Of a DNA stretch of 64,000 nucleotides, positions 40,350 to 52,582 are shown piece by piece (within the stretch, counting starts at the first letter, position 1; each line of letters starts with the position of its first letter). The notes below the pieces were generated by a model. That model saw nothing but the letters and a program-made list of their open reading frames with translations. It was not told the origin of the DNA and did no database searches. The stretch covers positions 3,913,027 to 3,977,026 of the forward strand of contig MU839827.1 of NCBI GenBank assembly GCA_030411725.1. Reading direction: 5' to 3'. Position numbers and translations under genes: made by a program. The stretch comes from Echria macrotheca. Its lineage: Eukaryota > Ascomycota > Sordariomycetes > Sordariales > Schizotheciaceae.

Positions 40350-40440
40350 GGCATCTAATAGGGGTAGACCCCCCCTTTTAATACGGTTAAAATAGGTATT
40401 GTAAAAATAGGGCTTAAAATCTACTATTGATCGTGACGGC
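40350..40440 (+). mobile_element. Truncated TIR end of the GGCATC family
   Basis: Starts ggcatctaataggggtaga and retains about 90 bp of the terminal repeat (ctactattgat block) without a partner end nearby. Confidence 0.55.
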
Positions 40441-40889
40441 TTCATGCCTGTGAGGTAAATAAACAAATAAAGGAGGACAAAACAATACAGAGGTCTTATC
40501 ATGTAGCACAGTAATTGCTTACAGGCAGCATCACTGCCCTGGATGGGCCTCAGTTTCCCACAGTTATGTCTACTCGAAGACGAGGTATTCATGATTTGAT
40601 ATGTACGCCCTCAGGACAAACGTTAGTGGATGAGATTAAGTGGTGATACCAACAGTGAGTGATCAATACAATCGACTCCCGGATTCTTGCATCGAGGATG
40701 AGATGTACCTGGCCGTACTTTTATCCAGACATCAGTTGAGCTGCCCCCCACTTGAAGACCGACAGCTGCTCTCCCGCTGAAAGACCGACAATCTGAAGGT
40801 CACTGTCAGCTATTATACTCATATCTGACCAGAACATACACATCAACAGGTATCATAGAAACCACATATCATTATCCAAGTCTACCCAA
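40441..40889. other. 3' flank of HUL4-like gene
   Basis: About 450 bp without a recognised gene, marking the end of the repeat-rich block. Confidence 0.4.
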
Positions 40890-43800
40890 CTACTTCAGCC
40901 CAAACCCCTCGCTCTCATACACAGCCGTCCACAACATCCCCTCGAGCCGCTCGCGCGTGGCATACCGCCACAACGCCAGCGTATTAAAACACGTCCGCGC
41001 CGTCGGATACCGCCCCACATCCTCCCCGAGACACGACAGCCGGATCGTCAGCGACGCCGCCCCCATGGCCGGGATCCGGTCGCTGCCCGTGATGAACAAC
41101 AACAGCTTCCGCTGGTCCGCCGGCGACGCCCGCTCAAATGACTCCCAGAACCACCGCACAGTCGGCTCCGTCTCGCCCGGGTTCGGCGTCTTCCAGTTGT
41201 CGTACTCGGCCACAGCCCGCAGCGACTTGATGTCCAGCGCCTCGTCGGACCCCCGCACCAAAAGCTCAATCTCCTCCGGCCGGAAGAGCGACAGCGCGTT
41301 CCCGCTGCAGACGGTAAAGAAACCACGCTTGAACGGCTCAAACTGGCGCGTCACCGACGTGTCGAGGACGTGTCTCACATACAGATCCACATATTCCTTG
41401 CGGTTGTTGTTCGTCACGGCCCGTCGCTCGCCCCCCGGACACAGCGCCGTCTTCTCGCTGACGCCATATCGGTTCGTCTCCACCACAAAATCAAGACAAA
41501 ACGTCTCCTCCACGTCCCCGTCAAACTCGAGTAGCTGGCGGAGTCCCTGTGCCAGACGCGGTCGGTACTCGGCCAAATCATCCAGTGTATACGTCATGGT
41601 CTGTCGCGGCTGAGATGTCGGCGCGGCAGATGGAGGAGCGGCCATCAACAGTTTCCTGAATGCGAACGGGGGCAGAGCCACGTCCAGGATGGTCGAGTTA
41701 TGGATGGCCAGACCAAACACGACGCCAACCAGGAAAAACTGCTCCGACGGCTCCAGCGAGTTGGGGTTGAAATAGCAATATTGCGAATCCTCGTCGTAGA
41801 TAAACATGCCTGCTCGTGTTAGCGACACTGTCACCGACATCACCTTCGACAAACATACCGTAGTCGGGATTAAACACCTCCCGGACGAGGAGCAAGAACC
41901 ATTCCTTCCGGAGACCGCCTGCATCCACGCCCTCCTCCCCCTTGAAAATAATCTTGAGGCCCTTCTTGATGTCTTCGGCCCCGCCGCCAATCACCTCGCT
42001 GACCCCCTTCAAGCTGTCATCCACCAGACAGTCTCGACGGACGTGCAGGATAAGATGCTGCTGTATCAAGCGGTGCGATGTCAGACTGTCAAAGAAAGCC
42101 TCCCGCGCCCGGTTCTCCATCTGTCGCCTGGCATCGTACTCCAGGATCTGAATCTTGGCACCGACACTAAGCAGAAAAGGATACTGGCAGAACGAAAACC
42201 TCCCCTTCCTCCGCTCCCACTCCTCAAAGTCGGCAACAAGATCGGAATCGTCAAGCAGTGGCATGTAGAAATCGCTAGTAGCGACAATCTGGCCGGGCGC
42301 TCGAACCCGTTCCCGGTTGTTCGGTCCAACGCCGTCCGGCCGTCCTGCCTCGCGGTGTCCATGACCCGAGTTGTTTGCAGCAAACAAGAAAGCCAGCACC
42401 TGCGCAGCCGCCTTGATCTGCCAGTCATGCTGGTACACAATTTTCTTCTGCTTTTCCTTTTGCTTCTTCCCAGACCCTGGAGCGTGTCCGAGCGCAGCGT
42501 GGAGAGTCGCAGGCGAGCGTCCGGCGCCCATGCTCGGAATCAGACCGTCAGTGACATCAACCTTGATCTCGTGCTTCTTCTCGTTTTGCCGCAAGAGACG
42601 GTATGCCAAGAACCCGGATACCATCTCTTTGAAGCGCACAAACCCTGACTCGGGATACCGTGCAAACCACTGCACGAGATGGCTGTGGCACTCGGCTGAT
42701 GAGTTGGACAAAAGACCAACAATGCGCTTGATAATCCCGGAATGTCTCCCCGAGACGGGTCCGGTTCCTCGGGGCTTGGGACTGCCCTGGACGGGTGACG
42801 CCCCATCGAGGTGTTCAAAATCACCGACATACGGCTTGTAGTAAGAGTGCAACAAGGGATTCGCCGAGATTATTAGCAGGAATCTGAGATCGTTGGCTGA
42901 GGCAATTGGCCTCCCGGGTCGCTTCATAATCATCTCGCAGGCCTTCAGCAGCGTCTTGTGTGCGTGTTCCTGTCCGACAAGGATCTGGGCCTCGATCTCC
43001 TCCAGGACGATAGGTGATGCAGCCAGTGTTGGATCTGCTCCAACCAGCTCATTATATATGTCAGGCCACGAACGCGCGGCCTCGAGAACGGTCGTATACC
43101 ATTCCTCTACCGCTGCCCAATCGATATGCGGATTCCTCGTACTCACTATCGATCTGACATCCCCTCTGGCCGACATCGTCCTTCCGGGCGCTGCCTCCTC
43201 TTGACCACCGGTCCACCAGGCGCCATTCTCGGCAAAGTCACCGAGCAGGAGCAGCTTCGGGTCCAGATCAACAAACCCATAATCTGGCTGTGGTGATGGA
43301 GGCGGCGGTTCCCTTCTAGGCTCGGGTTTGGCGCGCCGTCCGTCTCGGCTTGGAGTGGTGCGGTGAACGGGATGGTGTGTCGCAAACGAAAGGTTTAAGG
43401 ACTCGAAAGAAGAGAAACACTCGACTATATAGTCTTCCAATGGTAGGAATATTCGTCTTCCCTCTTGATCGGAATCTGGTGGCTCGGTACTACGGCCGGG
43501 ATTCACGTCATGCGTCCTTATATCGTGGAGTTCCGGTCGCTCGTCGGGGTACGATGTGGACTGCGACCGAGACCCAGGATTTTGATTTCGAAGCGGTTTA
43601 CTAAAATTGTAGGGCTCTGGCGGTCCCGTGAGACGCATCGGCAAGGCCGGCCGCTCGAATCCGAAGCCAGCGGTCGGAGTTGATGAGGAGGACGCGGCTA
43701 TCCTTCCGCCGCTTGGTGACCGTTTTGACAGATTCCCCATTGCCGCTCGATGGTTCACAGAACCCTTCCTCCCCCTTCCGCTGAGCGCCGGAGTCAGAAA

Positions 43801-44511
43801 TGCCCGAAGACACTGGGCCACCAACGCCTTGGTATGTTCGAGAGAAATCGGCCGCTCCGGGGCTCTCCGAGAGGACCCGGCTTGTGGAGATTCCGCCCTC
43901 CTCCCCTCGGAACGGGCTCGCTGCTCTGAGATCCCCGCCGGCGCCCGTGGCCGATCCTGTCTCGCATCTCGATCGTCGGGCCGGTCCAGGTTGTTGATGG
44001 TCAGACAGATGGTGCACTTGAAGACGCGGAGCTCTCTCGGCCAGCGCACGAGCGAGCCGCACGTCATGCACTTGCCGGTGCTGTAGTCCCTGCCGCCGGA
44101 GGAAGGGACATGTTTGTGACCTCGGGAGGGCGGCTTGGCGTGGCGGGGGGCATATTCGTCGTCCGAGTCCGAGTCGGGCTTGGCAGGGCCGCCCATGTGG
44201 CCCGACTTCTTCTTCTTGCTCGAGAACAGCGAGGGAAACGGATGGCTCATGGACCGGTTGTGCTGGGGTCGTCGGGGGCGGTGAGGATGGAGGCCCTCGT
44301 CCGAGTCGGAGCTGGAGCCAGCCTGGATCTGGTAGCTATCCAAGACGTCGAATTCTTCGATGCGTGTGGCGCTCGAGTAGCGGTCGCTCGCGCTCGCTGA
44401 GGTAGTATGAGCTCGCCGTCCGGTCGTTGTCGTCGTCGTCGTCTGTTGTCGCAGAGCGGCACCGTCGGCAGCCCGCTGCTGCGAGTCCACTCTGTCGGGC
44501 CAGGGAGCCAT
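40890..44511 (-). CDS. HUL4: HECT E3 ubiquitin ligase, HUL4-like
   Basis: Two exons, 44511-41859 and 41809-40890, splice as NPDYG|MFIYDEDSQYCYFNPNS and give 1190 residues. The N-terminus is low-complexity and Ser/Arg-rich. It contains a C-x2-C...C-x2-C zinc-binding motif near residue 150 (KCMTCGSLVRWP...FKCTICLTINN), as in fungal Hul4. A long helical region follows. The HECT domain begins near 830 (GEEGVDAGGLRKEWFLLLVR), has EQFFLVGVVFGLAIHNS, and ends with the catalytic Cys near 1158 (PTARTCFNTL) and the typical C-terminal hydrophobic tail. It transfers ubiquitin from E2 to substrates; yeast Hul4 works with the TRAMP/quality-control network. Confidence 0.92.
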
Positions 44512-45620
44512 GCTGGGCCAGTTGCACCTTCATCTGCGCTTGCCTCGGCCCCCAGCGAGCATTCGCTCTTTCTCGCCGCCCGCGGGGCCACAGTCTGTCA
44601 AACCGTCCGCTCGCTTGTTGTCCCGGGTTGTGCGAGGCCTTCGTTGCTTCCGTGTCTCGTGCGATGTCGTCTGGATTCGCGTTGGCGGGTCAGCACTTGA
44701 CTGAGGTCCAGCCAATGCACATGTCGCAGACGGGTGCGTTGGCTCGGGACGGCGTGATGCGAGGACAAAGGACTAGTTAACGGGTGCAGCAACAGTAAGC
44801 CACCAGTGTCCACCGCGTTATCTCAGACAAGACACGATCGCCGATGGCAAGCTTGGATGGTGCAGCAGCAGAGAGGGAAGCTTGGAAGTGGGATTGGGAC
44901 TTGGAACTGGCGCTGCCGAGACGCGAAACAGCACTTGTGCCGCATCAGCCCTTGTCCTGCGAAGAGCAAGTCGGCGGCCGTCGAGATACGAAGCGTTGGT
45001 CGGTCATCCCGTCCAGCAACGGGCGTTGTTTTGCATTGGGCCAGGAGTTGAGCGCCTCTCGCCCAGCTGAAGGTTGTCCTCGTTTCGTGTTTCGTCTGCC
45101 CAGGGCCTGCACCCCTGAGCACTACCCCGCCAAAACCAAAGCTGCAATGGCTGCAGAATGCCTGGGGACGTCATTAACGACGGCAGCTACACTAGTGGTG
45201 TCGTATTTTGGTATCTTCGTATTCGCAGTATCAAGTTCTATCCTTATCAGTTTGTAAACATGCTGAGAGTCCGGGAACATCTTTAGCACAGACCGGACAT
45301 GCGACCGCTTTCCCAACTAAGCTGTTGCAGATCTCGATGGGAAGCCCTCACAGGTGACAGGCTACATAGTGCAGACACGGTGCAGAGGGTTTCTGGCTAT
45401 GAATATTGTAGAACCAAGCAGGCGACCAACCAGCTCAAAAGCGACGACAGCTGCCTAGACAGACATCACGAAGCTGGCTACGAAACGCGCAGCCTTCCTG
45501 CGCCAATCCATATATAGGCTGAGAGCCTTTCTGCTCCGCAATTCGCAAACCAACCCATCCCACTATTCTCCCCGCGCGACCTCGTATCGCACACTCGAAA
45601 CTACAGGATCAGATAATAGC
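44512..45620. other. Divergent intergenic region, about 1.1 kb
   Basis: Lies between the divergent HECT ligase and EEP-family genes. Short frames overlap in several registers without recognisable products. No repeat was found. Confidence 0.45.
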
Positions 45621-46691
45621 ATGCCAACGCAAGCAGCGGAAGTGCCCGGCGGCAGCGACAGGCGGGTGCCGGCCCCCCAGCCGCCCCAGTCGGTAGACGT
45701 ATACGAACAGGACTACTATGCTTTCGGCGATGGGAGTTGGGCGCCTGTATCCGACCAGAATGCGCCAGACCAGGCGGCACCCGGTGTGTTTTCCGTCATG
45801 TCATGGAACATCGACTTTATGCGACCCCTGGAAAACGAGCGGATGAAGGCGGCCCTGGACTACCTCGGCTCCAACGAGTGGCGGAAACGACAACCAACCA
45901 TTCTACTATTCAATGAGATGCTCCCATCCGACCTGCAACTGATACAGAACGAGGACTGGGTGCGGGAAGGCTACTATCTGACCGACGCCACCATTAAGAA
46001 TTGGGGAGGTGATTATGGCAAGCTGACATGTTGATGAACCCAAAGAGAACCCCGCTGATGCGGCATACTAGGCACTTGCATGCTGGTCCCGAGATGCATG
46101 CCCATCCAGAGCGTCTTCCGCGTCCCCTATCGCTCAGGCATGGGAAGAGACGCCTTGTTTGTAGATATCTCGCTGCCGGGGGACAAGAAACTGCGGGCCG
46201 GCACCACTCACCTCGAGTCCCTGCGCAGGAAGCCTCCCGTCAGGCCGACCCAGCTGGCTTTAGCGGCGGATTTCATGAAGCTTGCCGATGCCGCTATTCT
46301 AGGTGGTGACATGAATGCCATCCAGGAGTTCGACAAAACGCTCCATGTTGACAACGGCCTGAAGGACGCATATCTGGAGAACGGAGGCGTAGAAGGTGCT
46401 GCGGACGGGATGACATGGGGCCAGATGGCCGAGACCGAGGAGAGAGAGCGGTTCGGCCTTGGACGACTCGACAAGCTGTTCTTCTGCGGCGACGTTGAAT
46501 TGGTGCCCCAAGGTTTCCGGACGTTTGGTGCCGACGTCGTGCTCGAGGGGCAAGCTGGCCAAGATTTGATCCGCGAGGTGTACGGGACGCTAGACAAGCC
46601 GTGGGTGACGGATCACCTGGGTATCATGGCCGACTTCCGCATTCCCACCGGGGGTGAAGTCCCCGGATCTCGACCGCAGGCGGGGTCTTGA
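45621..46691 (+). CDS. Endonuclease/exonuclease/phosphatase-family protein (TDP2-like)
   Basis: Two exons, 45621-46017 and 46072-46691, are joined across a GC-AG intron (donor GCAAGC, acceptor ACTAG) and give 338 residues. EEP motifs: FSVMSWNIDFMRP (strand plus Asn), LFNEML (catalytic Glu), GTTHLES, GGDMNAIQEFD (Asp/Asn), RLDKLFF and VTDHLGIMADF (Asp-His). The order and DHLG end resemble tyrosyl-DNA phosphodiesterase 2-like enzymes of fungi, but substrate cannot be read from the sequence. No signal peptide is evident. Without the GC donor the frame would end at TGA 46033 and lose two-thirds of the domain. Confidence 0.82.
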
Positions 46692-47230
46692 AGACCCGGC
46701 GGGGAGGTCCAGCGGGCTAACCAAGACATGCACCAAGTCTTAGCTCCCGCGGTCCGGCATCGCCCGCGCAGATCGGCTGTCCGATGGTTTCCCATGGATT
46801 TTGTCGGTGCGGATTGACCCACTCCTGTTCCGGTGCGGCAGTTCTAGGGTCGGAAGGGACGGGCAGGAGCGTAGTTGTGTATTTGTAAACTCCATAAAAC
46901 GGCTATCTGCTCGACAACGTCCAGCTATTTGCCAAGTGAGTTGGCCTGTTCCCGGCTATTGGAGACTCCAGCACGGCCTCTGTGGGGTTGAATGGGCACG
47001 TGAAGGCGCTGAACGGCCACTGATCGGCTGATCAGGCCGGGATCTGCCCGCTGCGATGCGACCATTGACAACATGGCGCTGAAGACGACCGCGAACTCGT
47101 AAAATCCACCAAGTGCCCGGGTTGCCGTCGTCTCGTCCCTTCGCGCTTACCTCGCATTGGCCTCGACCTCAGCGCACGACGATCCGCCGCTCCACGATCC
47201 AGAGTCTGCACGCTCTGCCACAGCTCTGCA
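46692..47230. other. Intergenic region
   Basis: About 540 bp between two rightward genes; 3' flank of the EEP gene and promoter of the CHY/RING gene. Nothing else was recognised. Confidence 0.45.
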
Positions 47231-49439
47231 ATGCCGTCGCTAGTGTCCGACTTTATCATCAACCCAGTTCTTCGACAGGCTCGTCGTTTTTCCTCGGGCT
47301 TCGCCACCGACGAACCACCCGCCCCGCTGCACAACCGCGCAAGGTCGGCCGGAGACTCGCATTCTCCCGTAATTCTCGAGGGCGATGGCGAGGATTTGGA
47401 CAGGATATACGCGAGCACCGTTTCGGGCACAGAAAGCCTCCAGCACTCTCACCCCGCCCCCAATCCACGCACTAGCTCTCTCCGGAACCCCGTGGACCAA
47501 CCGGTGACGGCCGAGCCTCGACCAAGTTATGCGACCGTGGATACGCCGCAGCACCGGGTCGACACTCCAAGCAGGATAGACGAGGCAGCTGTCGGGCTGG
47601 CGTGGGTCGAAGATGGCAGTCGGGGGACCCCGTTGCCCGAAGACGACGGGAATGGGGAGCTGCGGAAGAAGATACTGGCCATCCAGGCAATGGATGTCAC
47701 ACAAGCCCTCAAGGCTCAGCTGGTGCATCAATTGTTGATGGAAGGCTATTTGAAGTCCCGCCAAGCTCTCCCAACTAGTCCAACACTGCATCCCGGGTCG
47801 CCAACGAGCCGGAGTGTACCTGATCGTCCGGACTCTGCCCTTAGCGGTCCCTTACAGACGTTCAAGTTTTGGAACCCACTTGGCGACGGATCGGAACCTT
47901 TGAATCTTCACCTGACCGAGGCTGACCTGAGGCCAACCTATGTGCCGGACCTCCCGCCTGCGGATGACGATGCCTTCGTTGAGCAGCTAGGCCAGCTGGG
48001 GTTCGAGGACCATGGCGGACCGCTCCTTGGCTGCGCGCACTACCGGAGGAATGTGAAGATGCAGTGTGCCACCTGCGAGAGGTGGTACACTTGTCGATTC
48101 TGTCACGACGCCGTCGAGGACCACATCCTTCCCCGGAAGGAGACCAAGCATATGCTCTGCATGCTGTGTGGCTGTCCCCAGAAGGCCTCTGACACCTGTG
48201 TCCGATGCGGCGAGTCGGCGGCCCACTACTTTTGTGGCGTGTGTAAGCTATGGAACGACGACCCCAACAAGCCGATATACCATTGCAATGACTGTGGTCT
48301 GTGTCGGGTTGGCCAGGGGCTGGGGAAGGATTTCTTTCACTGCAAAGTGAGCTTCCCGTGTCCCCTTTTGGGTGTCATGCTAATCACAAGGGTAGAAATG
48401 CATGGCTTGTATCAAGATGACCACCAACCACAAGTGTATCGAGCGATCCACCGATTGCGACTGTCCAATATGCGGCGATTACATGTTCAACTCTCCACGG
48501 CCTGTCATCTTTATGCAGTGCGGCCACAGCATCCACCGGCACTGCTTCGATGAGTACAAGCGGACGTCGTATAAATGCCCGCTCTGTAACAAGAGCTGCG
48601 CCAACATGGACGCCCAGTTTCGCAACTGGGATATAGCTATTCTTACCCAGCCCATGCCGCCAGAGTACCGGGATGCCCGCGCCATAATCTCCTGTAACGA
48701 CTGCTCTGCCAAGAGCCAGACGGCCTATCACTGGCTGGGACTCAAGTGCTCCCACTGCTTTTCATACAACACGATCCAGCTCCAGTTGCTCAACATGCCA
48801 GGCCAAGAACCGGAACCGTCAACGGCGACCTCGGTACCTACGTCTGCGACCTGGAGCCCTCGCATGCTGACAGCGCGGGGAGTCCGTCGGTTATCAGACA
48901 ATAACCTCCCAGACGTGAGTGCCTTGGCTCGCGAATTACGACGTCGTGCCCAGGCCCTGGAAAGGGCAGAAGGCGCGGCGAGCCCCTCGATGTTATCTCG
49001 GTTGTTTGCTCCACGAAGTCCGGCTCCGTCTGCGTCTCCTGGCCCATCTTCACCAACACCCGCAGATTCTGTCTCCTCAACGCGCACTGCTATTCCTATT
49101 ACCGGATCCACCCGCATGCAACGTACCAATTCGGAGCAAGTACTCTACGATGCGATTGTCGCAGCAGCCTCTTCACCTAACCCGGATGCTGTGATCGCCC
49201 AGGCGACTGGACGGGGACTGGTGATTGTGCCAGAGGCGGAGGATTCGGACGAAGATGAAGAAATACTTGACTTTTGGGGGCGGAGCGGTGATGATACCAA
49301 GGCTGCCTCGGATGAGGGAGGTGATGGCGAAGAGGAAGAGGAAGAAGAGAGCAGCAGCAGCAGCAGCGAGGGCGACGAAGGTGATGACGATGATGACGAC
49401 GACGACGAAGAGGAGATTGCGCTTTTCGGTCACCGATAA
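47231..49439 (+). CDS. CHY-zinc-finger/RING E3 ubiquitin ligase (Pirh2-like)
   Basis: Two exons, 47231-48346 and 48396-49439, joined as FHCK|KCMACIKMT, encode 719 residues. Residues 1 to about 240 are variable. The CHY zinc finger starts GCAHYRRNVKMQCATCERWY and has CRFCHD...MLCMLCG and CVRCGESAAHYFC. The CTCHY part (CNDCGLCRVGQ...FFHCKKCMAC) leads into a RING finger (CPICGDYMF...CGHSIHRHCF...KCPLCNK) and a C-terminal zinc ribbon (CNDCSAKSQTAYHWLGLKCSHC). The tail is extremely acidic (runs of Glu, Ser and Asp). Relatives (RCHY1/Pirh2) ubiquitinate p53-like and other substrates; the fungal substrate is unknown. Confidence 0.92.
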
Positions 49440-49900
49440 GGGATCGTGGCTGATTATGTTTTGCGCCATGAGGAGTAGGTAACTTGGGACAACTGTTGGG
49501 ATACGGTTTGGCACAGGACTGGCGTTTGTCCGACTGGAGTTGGGTCTGAGAAAATGGGCATGTGCATGAAGCGTCTGGACGGGACATGAGCGGGATTATA
49601 TGGGATATGACGGGCCGCGCACACACATATATACCGGTATTCGCATTGTAACTCGGTGTTTGGGTAGCATGATTTGACCTCAACCAGGGGTTGAGGGAAT
49701 GATCAATGGCATGGAAGTTGCATCTGAGCGTGTGCATTCAACTCAGGTTATCGTTGAATAAAAAAGTATTTTTAGTTGTCGTATTCCTCTGCTGTATGCC
49801 GGAATCTTTTGACATTAGACTCGCTCGGCGGGTATCATATTGTTTTTTTTTTTGTTTCCATGTCAAACAAACCACAACTCCACACTCCTGCCAGGCGATG
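49440..49900. other. Intergenic between convergent genes
   Basis: 460 bp containing the 3' UTRs of the RING ligase and MZT1. Includes an acacacatatataccggtat stretch; no gene. Confidence 0.45.
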
Positions 49901-50301
49901 TCATCTCTTCCGGCCAGCACCGGTGCTAGTGCCTAGCGTCGCATTTCCTGCAGATGCTGCTGCTACAGTCTCAAGCTGGGCTTCCTGCCCTTCTCTTCGG
50001 AGTTCCTTGACCACGGACTAAGGTACCATACATTTCATAAGTTACAGGAAGGGAGGAGGGGGAGGGGGGATACGTACGGCCAAAGCTTCCGGGTTGACAC
50101 CATTCTCTATCATGGAGATGCAGATTGAGAGGGTTCTGCGGTCGAGGTGGCAGTTCTGTTGTTTTTGTTTTGTTTTTGTTAGTTGAGGAGGGGAAAGGGG
50201 AGGCGGTGAAAACGGACGAGGATGGTGGATATCTCGTGGAGGATGTCGACTGCTTGTTGGGCGGCTGCTTGTTTTTCGGAGCGGTCGTCTGCTGCTGGCA
50301 T
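49901..50301 (-). CDS. MZT1: Mitotic-spindle organizing protein 1 (MOZART1)
   Basis: Three small exons, 50301-50218, 50155-50078 and 50017-49901 (279 nt, 92 residues), none long enough to stand out as an open frame. The translation MPAADDRSEKQAAAQQAVDI, then LHEISTILNCHLDRRTLSIC, then MIENGVNPEALASVVKELRR matches MOZART1 throughout its helical core, including the G-V-N-P-E-A-L-A motif. A variable Ala/Gly/Thr tail follows. Intron 1 uses GTCCGT...CAACAG and intron 2 GTACGT...CCTTAG. MOZART1 binds the GCP3 N-terminus and is needed to recruit and activate gamma-tubulin complexes at spindle poles. Confidence 0.9.
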
Positions 50302-51039
50302 TTTGGTTTCTTGGGGGAGGGGGGGATGATTTGATTTGTGTGCGATACTTTAGTGGGTATCTGTGTGACTTGTGTGGTGGTTTGAATGAGACTTGCTTGA
50401 ATGGTGATATGAAAAGTGGTGGTGATGAAAGTGAAAGTGGGAGGGAGGTTTGACCCCGCGACGCGTCTGGGTGAAGAGAGTCGTGTGAAGTACTCGAAGG
50501 TAAATGGGTGGGGCTGCTGGGATGGCTGTTAGTGGTGTTCTCTTGAACATGTTCAGTCTGTTTGGTACCTTGACGGTCAACCGCTATAAAATAATTTGTT
50601 CAAACTCAATCGGTGGACCTCGGATACTCTTTCCAGTACTACTTCCATTTTTTTTGGTGGTGGAATAGTTAGTTGAAAAGTATCAAGAGAATCTTGTTAA
50701 CCTTTGGCCGCTCATCGACTATATCCGACTAACAGACATTCAGGTATTGCGTGAAGGAAGCGATAACGTCCTGGGAAAGTACGAAGGACGGTGAAGCGAA
50801 TCGCTGCCGAGAAGAATCTTCGTCTTTTCCAATTCTGTCTCCTTCCCCCATCTTGGGCTTCATCATCAGTGCTGTCCTGTACCCTCATGGAATTCTCAGT
50901 CCCAGTCCGCTAGTTGACGCCTAACGGCCACCATCACAGCCTCGCCATGATCAAGTTTATACTGTTCACAACACTTGGCCAGACAATACTATCACAGCAA
51001 GATGGCATCAAATCGGCACCGGATCTATCATCCCCTTGA
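50302..51039. other. Intergenic, MZT1 upstream region
   Basis: About 740 bp. The first 250 nt form the MZT1 promoter/5' UTR. No further gene recognised until the HET remnant. Confidence 0.4.
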
Positions 51040-51375
51040 AGACGGAAGTACTTTTCGCAGGGTTTCTTTGAATGGCCCTCACGGCTGCCACTTGGACAGA
51101 CGAACGCTGCGCGGTTCCTGAGCCGTATGCCGAGGTTGGACAACAAGCTTCTGGCATGTACGGGGAGAGGCTACATAGGACTCGTCCCGCTCGAGGTACC
51201 GAGCAACAGCGTCGTCTGTATCCTGCTAGGGTGTCCAGCCCCGATGGTTCTGAGAAGGATCGACGACCACTATCAAGTTGTTGGGCCGGCTGTATTCCCC
51301 GGCATGATGTGTGGTGAGATGATGGATAAGGCGGAGCGGGAGGGCTGGGAGCTGGAGACGTTTGAGCTGTGGTGA
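51040..51375 (+). pseudogene. HET-domain protein C-terminal remnant
   Basis: An open frame after a TGA at 51037 ends at 51375. It reads LACTGRGYIGLVP, SNSVVCILLGCPAPMVLRR, DHYQVVGPAVFPGMMCGEMM and AEREGWELETFELW. This is the conserved C-terminal signature of fungal heterokaryon-incompatibility (HET/TolA-type) proteins (GYIGLGP... LLGCPVPMVLRP... Y.LVGEAYVHGIM.GE). No HET domain precedes it, so it is a decayed 3' end, not a gene. A short functional protein from ATG 51127 (82 codons) cannot be excluded. Confidence 0.6.
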
Positions 51376-51764
51376 TTCATGGGGTAAATGTCGTCCTTGT
51401 GCTCGACTAGTCCGTCTTCGGATGGCTACCGTTGTGTACACAAACTGAAGCTTCGAAGCGCTGTTTGAGGGGAGTGCAAGTGCTACCACACAGCCGGGCA
51501 AGCATGCCTGTCCGTAACCATGAGAACAGCCCCGAATCAAAACATGTCTCCAAGGAACCTAATATCGACCAGCTCAGACCCAGTGAGAAATAGCTCAGCA
51601 CAAACAAAAAACCCCATATCATATTCCAAAGTACAGGTAGATACCGATTCGCATCCTGACATGCACACAGCGCAACGCCGTCCCAACCAGGGTTGATATC
51701 CATCCCGCCGTCACCCAACGCCGCATCATGCATATCCACATTACATCCAACCCCCGTCCGGGTA
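51376..51764. other. Intergenic between HET remnant and SPC25
   Basis: About 390 bp, 3' flank of SPC25; nothing recognised. Confidence 0.4.
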
Positions 51765-52582
51765 TCAACCCTTCATAGCCTCGACAAACAACTCCCTCAT
51801 GCCTTTCAACAAAATAGCCAACTCGCGCGTCTCATTGACCCGCTCGAGCACCCTGTCCACCTTTTCCCGCTCCAGCTTCGGCCGGCAGTGCTTGACATCG
51901 TAGTCGCGATCGCCCGTGCACAGCTCGAACCAGGCCTCGCGCTCCCAGTTGCGCTCGTCGACATGGGTATACACAAACTTGAGCCTGTCCTCGGCGCCGG
52001 CGCCCTCGATGCGCAGACAGAGGTGCGTGACCCAGAAGTCGAGCTCGGGCACGTTGAAGCGCGCCTGGGCCTCGAGCTCGGCGGCGCGGGCACGCTGGGC
52101 GGCGATGCGCGCGTCGATCTCCTTCTGGGTTGCGGCGATTTGCGACCGCAGCGCGTCGCGCGTCGCGGCCTGCTTGTCGCGTTGAGCGGAAAGCGAGGCG
52201 ATGGCGGATTGCATCTCGGCTGTCTCGGCGGCTTCTTTGGTGATGATTTGTTGGTGGGTTGACGTTTTCAGCTGGAGAATCTCGATGTCTTTTTTCTTCA
52301 TGCGCTGGTCCTCTTTTGACGTGTTAGTGCTGGGGATGGTTAGAAGGAAAACGACGGAAAAATACCTTGGAGCTCGGCCACGTTCATGCGGAATTGGTTG
52401 CGCTCTTCCAACACGCGCTTGCGGCCCTGCTCGATGAAGGCGTCGAAGCGGGCGGTGAACTTGGCCATGCGCTCGCGCAGCTCGTCGAAGCCAAAGTTGA
52501 TGCTGGGCAGTGTGTCGGCCATCGACGGGCCGGTTGGCGGGCGGCCCGTCATGGAGTGCGACGGTTCAAAGACGGATGTCAT
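51765..52582 (-). CDS. SPC25: Kinetochore protein Spc25 (Ndc80 complex)
   Basis: Two exons, 52582-52366 and 52312-51765, joined as VAELQ|EDQRMKKKD, give 254 residues. The start MTSVFEPSHSM gives the usual length; an upstream in-frame ATG (52801) lies in a poorly conserved leader. Residues about 40-160 form a long coiled coil (FDAFIEQGRKRVLEE through EIDARIAAQRARAAELEAQ). The C-terminal globular RWD-like domain starts with FNVPELDFWVTHLCLRIEG and continues KFVYTHVDERNWEREAWFEL. Spc25 pairs with Spc24 and anchors the Ndc80 complex to the inner kinetochore. The gene is divergent from RRN6. Confidence 0.92.
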
